This document shows positions 53,740-61,128 of a stretch of DNA of 64,000 nt, piece by piece; position 1 is the stretch's first letter, and each line of letters opens with the position of its first letter. Below the pieces are notes generated by a model, which was given only the letters and a program-made list of their open reading frames with translations, made no database searches and was not told where the DNA came from. A program made the position numbers and the translations under genes. This DNA is from Devosia nitrariae (lineage in GTDB: Bacteria; Pseudomonadota; Alphaproteobacteria; Rhizobiales; Devosiaceae): positions 124,001 through 188,000 of the forward strand of contig NZ_BSNS01000024.1 in the NCBI RefSeq assembly GCF_030160115.1, given 5' to 3'.

Positions 53740-55055
53740 GGCATCTCGCCTTTGTTGGTTTCGTCTTCCGGTTCCGGCGCGGGCTTCAGCCCATAGAGCT
53801 TGCCGCGCACCAGAGCCTCGCGGCCGAATCGTCCACGGACCTTGTCGATGGCCCGTTCGGCAGCCGCCCGGCGGGCGATGGCCGGTTCGAGCAGGTCGAT
53901 CGGATCGGTGTCGGCAGCCTTCTCAATACCCGAAATGCCGATTCCGATCAGCCGAAAAGCCGTGCCGTCGATCTCGCGGGCGAGCAGCGATCGTCCCGTC
54001 TCGTAAAGGACTCCCGTCAGTTGCGTCGGTACGATCAATTGGCGTGCGCGGGTGCGCAGGCGAAAGCCCGCTGATTTGAGCTTCAGGGTGACGGTATCGC
54101 CGACGATCTCCTTGGCTTTCAGTCGCTCGGACAGGCGCTCGCAGAGTGCGAGCAACTCGGTCGAAAGCTGCTCGAAGTCGATGCAGTCCTTGGAAAACGT
54201 CGTCTCGCAGGAGATGGTCTTCATGTCGCGGTCCGACGAGATGGCGCGGTGGTCCTCGCCGCGCGCGAGGCGCGATAGGCGTGCGCCGATCTCACCGTAG
54301 CGACGCATCAGATCCGTCGGCTCCATCTCCTGGAGCTGCCCGATGGTCATCAGACCGTCCTTGCGTAGCGTTTCAGCGAAAACCTTGCCGACACCGTAGA
54401 TCAGCGAAATGGGCCTTGGGGCGAGGAAGGAGACCGTCTCGGCAGCGCCGATGACGGCAAATCCGCGCGGCTTGTCGAGTTCGGAGGCAACCTTGGCGAG
54501 GAACTTGTTGTGGCTCAGGCCGATCGAGACCGTGACCCCGATATACGTTTCGATATTCTTGGCGAAGCGGGCGAGAACGACGGCTGGCGGGGCTTTGTGC
54601 AGCGTCCTGGTGCCCGAAAGATCCAGGAATGCCTCGTCGATCGACAGCGGCTCGACCAGGGGAGTCAACGCCTCCATGCGCTCGCGGATCTGCCGACTGA
54701 CGGCGACGTATTTGGCCATGTCGGGCTTCAGGATCACGGCGTCCGGGGAAAGGCGCTTCGCCTGGAACATGGGCATGGCCGACCGAACGCCGCTCTGGCG
54801 GGCGATGTAGCAGCAGGTCGAAACGACACCGCGCTGGCCGCCGCCGATGATCAGCGGCTTGTCGACAAGGGATGGGTCATCGCGCTTTTCGACCGACGCA
54901 TAGAAGGCGTCGCAGTCGATATGGGCGACCTCGAGCTCGAAGAGTTCGGGGTGGGAAAGAAGGCGAGGGGAGCCGCAGGCGGGACATCGGTCGGGGATGA
55001 CGGTTGCCTCGCCGCTCGCTATGCAGTCCCGGCAAATGTATGGCGCCATGGGCAT
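53736..55055 (-). CDS. dinB: DNA polymerase IV with N-terminal zinc ribbon
   Basis: This Y-family translesion polymerase has 439 residues. A zinc-ribbon-like module, C8xxC11 and C24xxC27, precedes the palm, which begins HIDCDAFYASVE with catalytic Asp47. SIDEAF has the second carboxylates at 140-141. The little finger covers about 255-380. The N-terminal cysteine module is found in alphaproteobacterial DinB proteins. It leads the group dinB-ridA-GDPD. Confidence 0.93.
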   Translation of the reverse strand: MPMAPYICRDCIASGEATVIPDRCPACGSPRLLSHPELFELEVAHIDCDAFYASVEKRDDPSLVDKPLIIGGGQRGVVSTCCYIARQSGVRSAMPMFQAKRLSPDAVILKPDMAKYVAVSRQIRERMEALTPLVEPLSIDEAFLDLSGTRTLHKAPPAVVLARFAKNIETYIGVTVSIGLSHNKFLAKVASELDKPRGFAVIGAAETVSFLAPRPISLIYGVGKVFAETLRKDGLMTIGQLQEMEPTDLMRRYGEIGARLSRLARGEDHRAISSDRDMKTISCETTFSKDCIDFEQLSTELLALCERLSERLKAKEIVGDTVTLKLKSAGFRLRTRARQLIVPTQLTGVLYETGRSLLAREIDGTAFRLIGIGISGIEKAADTDPIDLLEPAIARRAAAERAIDKVRGRFGREALVRGKLYGLKPAPEPEDETNKGEMP

Positions 55056-55058
55056 GGT

Positions 55059-55349
55059 TCAGCCGGCAGGATTGAGCTTTTGCCAGACGCGCATGAATGC
55101 CTCGGGCTCGATCGACGCGTTGGCGCAAAGCGCGAGCAGAATCGTTTCGTTTGAGGCAAAGTAATCGATCAGGCCGATGGCCAGCTGCCGAGAGCCGACG
55201 TCGCGGCGCAGGGCGGCCGGATCATAGCCGGCATGGTCCATGAAGCCGGCGAGTTCCTCGGGGTTTTCAGCGAGGTGCCCGAGGCAGAGATCGGCAAGGG
55301 ATTGCGTGTTGTGGTCGAGTGTGCCGCGTGTTGGCAAGGCCGAGCTCAT
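55059..55349 (-). CDS. DUF3572-family protein
   Basis: The 96-residue helical product matches DUF3572: LADLCLGHLAENPEELAGFMDHAGYDPAALR and GLIDYFASNETILLALCANASIEPEAFMRVWQ. The family is alphaproteobacterial and of unknown function. ATG 55349 fits the family start. It is divergent from divK and lies just before dinB, as in related genomes. Confidence 0.88.
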   Translation of the reverse strand: MSSALPTRGTLDHNTQSLADLCLGHLAENPEELAGFMDHAGYDPAALRRDVGSRQLAIGLIDYFASNETILLALCANASIEPEAFMRVWQKLNPAG

Positions 55350-55435
55350 TTCGGGTTTTGTAACGCATTGCATGCTAGCGCAAGGCAACGGCAAAGCGAA
55401 GCGCCGGGCTGCCAACAGGTGGCAGGAGAGATTTG

Positions 55436-55807
55436 ATGGCCAAGACCGTGATGATCGTCGAGGACAACGAGCTCAATATGAAGCTCTTCAACGACCTGCT
55501 TGAATCGCGTGGCTATTCGGTGATCCAGACCCGCAGCGGCCTGGAGGCACTGGATCTGGCGCGCGCCCACCATCCCGACCTCATCCTCATGGATATCCAA
55601 TTGCCGGAGGTTTCCGGGCTCGTCGTCACCAAGTGGCTCAAGGACGACGAGGAACTGCATTCGATTCCGGTCATAGCGGTGACGGCCTTCGCTATGAAAG
55701 GCGACGAAGAGCGGATTCTGCAAGGCGGGTGTGAGGGTTACATCTCCAAACCCATCTCCGTGCCTCACTTTTTGGAAACCATTGAGCGCTACATTGGCCG
55801 CGCCTGA
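55436..55807 (+). CDS. divK: Single-domain response regulator DivK
   Basis: DivK is a polar response regulator that feeds into the CtrA cell-cycle cascade. The 123-residue product is one receiver domain. It has VEDNELNMKLFNDLLE at the start, phospho-acceptor Asp53 in LILMDIQLPE, Thr in AVTAFAMKGDEERI and Lys in YISKPIS, and is very close to Caulobacter DivK. AGGAGAG precedes the ATG. pleD follows after 181 bases, the usual order. Confidence 0.95.
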   Translation: MAKTVMIVEDNELNMKLFNDLLESRGYSVIQTRSGLEALDLARAHHPDLILMDIQLPEVSGLVVTKWLKDDEELHSIPVIAVTAFAMKGDEERILQGGCEGYISKPISVPHFLETIERYIGRA

Positions 55808-55988
55808 GGATCGGCCCCGGAAGTCTACTCCGCCGGCCGTCTGATGCGGTTCTCTGCGCTTCCGGCGCTTGCGTACTTTAGCGTACGCTGCGCTCCGGTC
55901 TCGATAACCACGCCAGCCGACTCAGCGCAGCGACTTCCAGGGCCGATGCTCGCCGACTGAGAGTCCGTTAGAATTCGGAGTGGCAGGT

Positions 55989-57359
55989 GTGACTGCACGT
56001 GTTCTGATCGTTGACGATATCCCTACCAATCTGCGCCTTCTGCAGGTGCGGTTGGAGGCGGAATACTACGACGTCGTGACTGCGACGACCGGACCCGAGG
56101 CAATTGCTGCCTGCGAAAGCTCCGACATCGATATCGTACTGCTCGACGTGATGATGCCTGACATGGACGGGTTCGAAGCCTGCCGTCGGCTTAAGTCCAA
56201 CCCGAAGACCCATCACATCCCGGTGCTGATGATCACCGCGCTCGATCAGCCTTCCGACCGGGTGAGGGGGCTCGAAGTCGGCGCCGACGATTTCCTGACC
56301 AAGCCTGTCGACGACATGCAATTGATGGCTCGGGTCAAGAGCCTGGCGCGCCTCAAGAACCTCACCGACGAGCTGCGCGCCCGTGCGTTGACCGGCCAGC
56401 AGATCGCCATCGAGGATTCGATCCGGGCGACGGATGCCATCAGCACCGACGGCGGTTCGGTTCTGATTGTCGACAGCGACCCGCGCCACGCCGAGCGCAT
56501 CAAGGGATATCTGGAAAGGGAGCATCGGGTAGATGTGCTGACGCAGCCGGCCGACGCGGTATTCCAGGTGACTGGTGGACGCTATGAGCTGGCGCTGGTC
56601 TCGATGGCGCTCACCGATTTCGACCCGCTGCGGGTCTGCTCGCAGATCCGCACGCTCGACCATTCGCGCAACCTGCCGATCATCCTCATCGCCGACGAGG
56701 CCGACAAACCCAAGGTCGTGCGTGCGCTCGACCTCGGCATCAACGATTTCATTTCCCGTCCGGTCGAGCGCAACGAGCTGGCAGCGCGCGTGCGCACGCA
56801 GATCCGCCGGCATCGATATGCGATGGAGCTGCGCGAGAGCGTCAACAACACCATGGCCATGGCGGTGACGGACGAACTGACCGGCCTCTATAACCGCCGT
56901 TATTTCGACCGGCATCTGGCCGTAATGCTCGGCAAGGCCCAGGCGCAGGACCGCGAGCTGGCCGTGATGCTGCTCGACATCGACCACTTCAAATCGGTCA
57001 ACGACACGCACGGGCATGACGCAGGGGATGCCGTTCTCAAGGAGTTCGCCCAAAGGCTGCGACGCAACATCCGTGGGGTTGACCTCGCCTGCCGGTTCGG
57101 CGGCGAGGAGTTCGTCGTCCTGATGCCTGATACGGACCACAGGCAGGCGGAGGCCGTTGCAGAACGCGTACGTAATGCCATGGCGGAGCGGCCGTTCGAG
57201 GTTGGCACGGTGCTCGAACTGACGTTGACGGTCTCGGTCGGCGTGTCGCTCAACGAGCACGACCACGATACGCCGGAAACGCTGCTGAAGCGGGCTGACA
57301 TTGCGCTCTACCGGGCCAAGCGCGAAGGCCGCAACCGCGTGGTGTTCGACGCCGCCTGA
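55989..57359 (+). CDS. pleD: Response regulator diguanylate cyclase PleD
   Basis: PleD makes cyclic di-GMP during the swarmer-to-stalked switch. The 456-residue product has a receiver domain (1-120, phospho-acceptor Asp53), a degenerate second receiver (about 155-275, no Asp at the acceptor site) and a GGDEF domain. The active site is GGEEF (371-375), and an intact I-site, RGVD, lies at 362-365. GTG 55989 follows GGAG at 8 bases; a GTG at 55980 is an alternative. Confidence 0.95.
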   Translation: MTARVLIVDDIPTNLRLLQVRLEAEYYDVVTATTGPEAIAACESSDIDIVLLDVMMPDMDGFEACRRLKSNPKTHHIPVLMITALDQPSDRVRGLEVGADDFLTKPVDDMQLMARVKSLARLKNLTDELRARALTGQQIAIEDSIRATDAISTDGGSVLIVDSDPRHAERIKGYLEREHRVDVLTQPADAVFQVTGGRYELALVSMALTDFDPLRVCSQIRTLDHSRNLPIILIADEADKPKVVRALDLGINDFISRPVERNELAARVRTQIRRHRYAMELRESVNNTMAMAVTDELTGLYNRRYFDRHLAVMLGKAQAQDRELAVMLLDIDHFKSVNDTHGHDAGDAVLKEFAQRLRRNIRGVDLACRFGGEEFVVLMPDTDHRQAEAVAERVRNAMAERPFEVGTVLELTLTVSVGVSLNEHDHDTPETLLKRADIALYRAKREGRNRVVFDAA

Positions 57360-57366
57360 CAACGCC

Positions 57367-57687
57367 TCAGGCCGTCAAGCGCTCGTAGTTCATCCTCATC
57401 ATCGCGATGATGTCCTCGACATCCGTTACCGAACGGATGCGCCGGGCGGCCGGGCCTTTGGCGTCCGGAAATACCGGGTGGTGTTCGATGCGCCCGGCGG
57501 CCTTCAGCTCCCGCCAGAGGGGCTTGGGAAAGAAGAAATGGGCGACGCTGTCGCCATGAAGATGCCCGATCTCGTGGTCGTTCACCTTGAACGCCCATTC
57601 ACCGCGGCTGCCGAAGCCCGCGGTAACCCCGGGCCAGGATGTGACCACGGCGGTGACGTGGTTGCTCGCTGTCATGGTGTCGGTCAT
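57367..57687 (-). CDS. DUF5519 (luciferase-like domain) protein
   Basis: The 106-residue product shows GVTAGFGSRGEWAFKVNDHEIGHLHGDSVAHFFFPKPLWREL, then AAGRIEHHPVFPD, the pattern of the DUF5519 family, loosely named for a luciferase-associated domain. Function is unknown. It converges with pleD, with 7 bases between. Confidence 0.78.
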   Translation of the reverse strand: MTDTMTASNHVTAVVTSWPGVTAGFGSRGEWAFKVNDHEIGHLHGDSVAHFFFPKPLWRELKAAGRIEHHPVFPDAKGPAARRIRSVTDVEDIIAMMRMNYERLTA

Positions 57688-58149
57688 TTTCGTTGCCTTT
57701 GCTCGTGTTCAATCGAGGCTACAACCTCAACCAAAGTTGAGGTCAAGCGCGGGCAACGGCGCAGGCGGCAGAGGGGGCAGCGCTTAAAACTTTAGATATT
57801 AGGGTTATTTCTTATAGTTAACAAATGTTTGCCGGCCCCGGTTGGTTGGTTTTACTTGAGTTTGCTTGGGCGGAGAGTAGGGTCCGGTCAAAGAGCAGCG
57901 GAACATTTTGCTTCCGAAAGCTCAGTTCTCCCTACGGTTCTTCTCAGGTCCGCCGCAACTCCTGAGTCCGTAGGGCGGCTGGTCCGGTGTTGGTAAGAGT
58001 GGCCTCTTCGAAAACCGCACCGGACCAGCCACACCCTCTTCCAGCTTACGCGGCCAGAGCCCTGCCGGGTACTCCCGCCTCACCGCGAACCACAACAAAA
58101 AACCCCGCATCGAGTGCGGGGTTTTCATGTTCGTTCCGACAGGACCAAG
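57688..58149. other. 462-base gene-free gap with three consecutive stem-loops
   Basis: No coding region is convincing here. Three stem-loops follow each other: 57899-57903 with 57912-57916; 57930-57937 with 57968-57975, enclosing 57943-57948 with 57961-57966; and a perfect 13-base pair, 57977-57989 with 58018-58030, enclosing 57995-57999 with 58004-58008. This could be a structured RNA or a repeat. No match to 6S, SRP, tmRNA or RNase P RNA could be made by eye. Confidence 0.5.
58099..58125. terminator. Terminator of rpmG
   Basis: An 11-base stem (58099-58109 and 58115-58125) with a 5-base loop is followed by T6 on the minus strand, 25 bases after the rpmG stop. It may also serve a plus-strand RNA from the folded gap. 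Confidence 0.85.
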
Positions 58150-58317
58150 TTATTTGATCTTGGCTTCCTTGAACTCCACGTGCTTGCGCACGACCGGATC
58201 GTACTTCTTGAAGGCGAGCTTCTCGGTCTGAGTCCGGGCGTTCTTCTTGGTCACGTAGTAGAAGCCAGTATCAGCCGTCGACACGAGCTTGATCTTGACG
58301 GTGTTGGCCTTGGCCAT
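58150..58317 (-). CDS. rpmG: Large ribosomal subunit protein L33, zinc-free form
   Basis: L33 is near the ribosomal E site. The 55-residue product begins MAKANTVKIKLVSTADTGF and ends EFKEAKIK, with YVTKKNARTQTEKLAFKKYDPV in between. It has no cysteine pairs, so it is the zinc-free type. It is shorter than many automatic thresholds. It is followed by a terminator and preceded by the DUF983 gene. Confidence 0.97.
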   Translation of the reverse strand: MAKANTVKIKLVSTADTGFYYVTKKNARTQTEKLAFKKYDPVVRKHVEFKEAKIK

Positions 58318-58424
58318 TTCGGTGTCCTCTAAACAGCGAAGCGCCGCGTCGAGCGGCGCCTTGGGGAATTTGCGCGCAACCTACGGATTTGTGGCCGATT
58401 GTCAACCGGCAAGGTGGTTGGCAG

Positions 58425-58841
58425 CTAGGGGTATTCGGGCTGCGCCGGGTCGCGATGGTCGGGATCGAAGCCGTGCATGCGCAACGCCCATTGCAGGCCG
58501 ACGATCGCGCCCTTGATCGAGGGCAGCATCAGCAGCGGCAGGATGATCGCCAGCGGCACCATGGTGTAGATATAGGTCATCGGGTGGACCCGCCAGACCA
58601 TCTCCATATGCAGCATGAGGCCGACGAGCACATGGCCCACGACAAAAATGGCGACATAAGGCGGCAAATCGTCGGCGCGGTGGTGAAAGAACTCCTCGCC
58701 GCAGGCGGAACAGGTGCGGTCGACCTTGAGATAGGCACGAAAGAGCTTGCCCTCACCGCATTTCGGGCACCTGCACAGTCCGCCCTTCCACATCGCATCG
58801 CCGACGCTGCGTTTGTCGGCGACCCCAATCTCGACACTCAT
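58425..58841 (-). CDS. DUF983-family membrane protein
   Basis: The 138-residue product has a zinc-ribbon-like CRCPKCGEGKLFRAYL plus CSACGEEFF, then two or three membrane helices (YVAIFVVGHVLVGLML and YTMVPLAIILPLLMLP). DUF983 proteins are alphaproteobacterial, sometimes near cytochrome oxidase genes, function unknown. It starts 4 bases after the rnr stop and is likely in the same operon. Confidence 0.88.
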   Translation of the reverse strand: MSVEIGVADKRSVGDAMWKGGLCRCPKCGEGKLFRAYLKVDRTCSACGEEFFHHRADDLPPYVAIFVVGHVLVGLMLHMEMVWRVHPMTYIYTMVPLAIILPLLMLPSIKGAIVGLQWALRMHGFDPDHRDPAQPEYP

Positions 58842-58845
58842 CCTG

Positions 58846-61128
58846 CTACCTCTTCCTGCGACCGCGCGGTCCGCCTGTCATAGATCGGCGCTTTGCGCTG
58901 GAACGGAAAGATGGCGGTTTGACGCGGGGGCCTTCGGAAAGCATCTCAAATCTGAGAGCGCCGGCAATCGGAGCGGCCTCCAGTAGCCGAACGGTTACGG
59001 GATCGCCCAGCCCGAAACGTTCACCGGTGCGCTCGCCGATCATGGCCTGCTGTTCCTCGACATGGCGGAAATAATCGCTGCCGAGCGTCGAGGCGGGGAT
59101 GAAGCCGTCCGCCCCGGTGTCGGTGAGGCGGACGAACAGGCCCGAGCGGGTGACGCCCGAGATACGGCCCTCGAAGCGCGCTCCGATGTGCTCGGCCAGA
59201 TACTGGGCGAGCAGGCGGTCGGCGGTTTCGCGTTCGGCGATCATGGCACGGCGTTCCGTGGCCGAGATATGCTGAGCAATGCCTGCAAGCTTGCCGATCT
59301 CGTTGTCGGAAAGGCCATCATTGCCGAGGCTGAGCGCAGCGATCAGCGCCCGGTGGACGATGAGGTCGGCATAGCGGCGGATGGGTGAGGTGAAGTGGGC
59401 GTAGCGATCGAGATTGAGGCCGAAATGGCCGTAGTTCTCGGCGGCATACTCGGCCTGAGCCTGGCTCCTCAGCACCATTTCGGAGACCTGCTCGATATTG
59501 CCGGCCTTACGGGCCTGGCTCAGGATGCCGTTGAACTGGCTGGGCTTGAGCGCGTCGGTCTTGGCCATGGAGATATCGAGTGAGGCCAGGAATTCGCGTA
59601 GCGCACCCAGCTTTTCACGGCTGGGTTCGTCGTGGACACGGTAGAGCAGGGGTGTTCTGGCTCTCTCGAGCGTCTCGGCGGCCGCAACGTTGGCGGCGAT
59701 CATCATTTCCTCGATCAGCCGATGCGCCGCCAACCGTTCGGGCACATGGATATCGGCGACGAGGCCGGCTTCGTTCAAAAGAATCTTGCGCTCGGGCAGT
59801 TCGAGGTCGAGCGGACTGCGCTTGTCACGGGCCTTGGCCATGGTGGAATAGGCGGCCCAGAGGGGCTTCAGGACCGGCTCCAGCAGCGGACCGGTCTTGT
59901 CGTCCGGCTTGCCGTCGATGGCGGCCTGCGCCTGTTGGTAGCTCAGTCTTGCGGCCGAGCGGATCAGGACGCGGTGGAAGCTGTGGCTGCGCTTGCGGCC
60001 GTCAGCGCCGATGACAATGCGCACGGCGAGCGAGGGGCGCGCCTCGCCCTCACGAAGCGAGCAGAGGTCGTTGGAGATGCGCTCTGGGAGCATCGGCACG
60101 ACCCGGTCGGGGAAGTAGACGGAGTTGCCGCGCAGATACGCTTCGCGGTCGAGCGCGGTGCCGGGGCGTATATAGGCCGCAACGTCGGCGATGGCGACGC
60201 GTACGATATGGCCGCCGGGGTTCTTCGGATCAGTGTCCGGTTCGGCCTGCACCGCATCATCGTGGTCCTTGGCGTCGGCCGGGTCGATGGTAACGAGGGG
60301 AATGTCGCGCCAGTCCTCGCGACCCTTGAGAGTTGCGGGTTTGGCTGCCTCGGCCTCTCGCTCGACGGAGGCCGGGAAGCGGTAGGGAATCTCGAGATTG
60401 TGGATGGCGATGAGACTGACTGCGCCTTCCGACTTCGGATTGCCGATGACGTTGGTGACGCGGGCACGCGGCAGCATCAGGCGTCCAGAGAGCTTGACCT
60501 CGACTTCGACGAGATCGCCGTCGCGCGCTGCCCCGAGGTCCCCCTTGGGGATGCGCATCTCCTTCTGCTTGCGTTCGACCGGGATCAGGCGGGCGCCGTC
60601 CTCGTCCATGCGCACAATGCCGATATGGGCGCGGCGCGGCTTGTCGAGGATCTTCATTGCCCTGGCCGTATAGTGCGGCACAGGGCCGTCGCCGGCGTCG
60701 ATGCGGGCCAGGATGCGGTCGCCGGGCGCGGGCGCAACGCGGGCGGATTTCCCCTGGACGACGGTTACACGCGGTCGCTCGCCTTCCTCCTCGTTCCATT
60801 GAGCTGGAAAGGCGTGGAGGTCGTCGGGATCGGCGTCGGACGGAATATCGAGGACGGTGACGGCGGGTAGAGCCGCGGTGCGGCGCAGGGCCTTGCGGGT
60901 GCGGGTGATGATCCCCTCACCTTCGAGCTCGTTGAGCATGGCTTTGAACGGGCGGCGTAGTTCGCCGCGGATGCCGAAGACCTTTGCCAGGTCACGCTTG
61001 CCCTTGATGTCGGGTTCGTTGGCGAGCGCCTCGAGGAGCTGCTCGCGGGTCGGGAGTTCGCCGGCTGTATGCTGGCGGGCCCGTTTCGGGCCGGATGTGT
61101 TTTTGTTTCTGGTTGGCGCTTTGGCCAT
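58846..61128 (-). CDS. rnr: Ribonuclease R
   Basis: RNase R is a 3'-to-5' exonuclease that degrades structured RNA. The 760-residue product has an N-terminal helix-turn-helix and cold-shock region, the RNB domain with TIDPADAKDHDDAVQ (metal-binding aspartates), YFPDRVVPMLPERISNDLCSL, HFTSPIRRYADLIVHR, and a C-terminal S1 domain with GVTRSGLFVRLTDTGADGF. The ATG overlaps the topA stop by one base. A basic tail (GPRGRRKR) follows. Confidence 0.95.
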   Translation of the reverse strand: MAKAPTRNKNTSGPKRARQHTAGELPTREQLLEALANEPDIKGKRDLAKVFGIRGELRRPFKAMLNELEGEGIITRTRKALRRTAALPAVTVLDIPSDADPDDLHAFPAQWNEEEGERPRVTVVQGKSARVAPAPGDRILARIDAGDGPVPHYTARAMKILDKPRRAHIGIVRMDEDGARLIPVERKQKEMRIPKGDLGAARDGDLVEVEVKLSGRLMLPRARVTNVIGNPKSEGAVSLIAIHNLEIPYRFPASVEREAEAAKPATLKGREDWRDIPLVTIDPADAKDHDDAVQAEPDTDPKNPGGHIVRVAIADVAAYIRPGTALDREAYLRGNSVYFPDRVVPMLPERISNDLCSLREGEARPSLAVRIVIGADGRKRSHSFHRVLIRSAARLSYQQAQAAIDGKPDDKTGPLLEPVLKPLWAAYSTMAKARDKRSPLDLELPERKILLNEAGLVADIHVPERLAAHRLIEEMMIAANVAAAETLERARTPLLYRVHDEPSREKLGALREFLASLDISMAKTDALKPSQFNGILSQARKAGNIEQVSEMVLRSQAQAEYAAENYGHFGLNLDRYAHFTSPIRRYADLIVHRALIAALSLGNDGLSDNEIGKLAGIAQHISATERRAMIAERETADRLLAQYLAEHIGARFEGRISGVTRSGLFVRLTDTGADGFIPASTLGSDYFRHVEEQQAMIGERTGERFGLGDPVTVRLLEAAPIAGALRFEMLSEGPRVKPPSFRSSAKRRSMTGGPRGRRKR

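Noticed and set aside
55968..57362. Minus-strand ORF of 464 codons opposite pleD
   Set aside because: Almost exactly antisense to pleD, with no recognisable domain.
57922..58128. Minus-strand ORF of 68 codons in the folded gap
   Set aside because: It runs through the stem-loops and the terminator, and its composition follows the inverted repeats rather than a protein.
59632..60870. Plus-strand ORF of 412 codons opposite rnr
   Set aside because: Antisense to a certain gene; Gly/Asp/Arg-rich composition typical of shadows.
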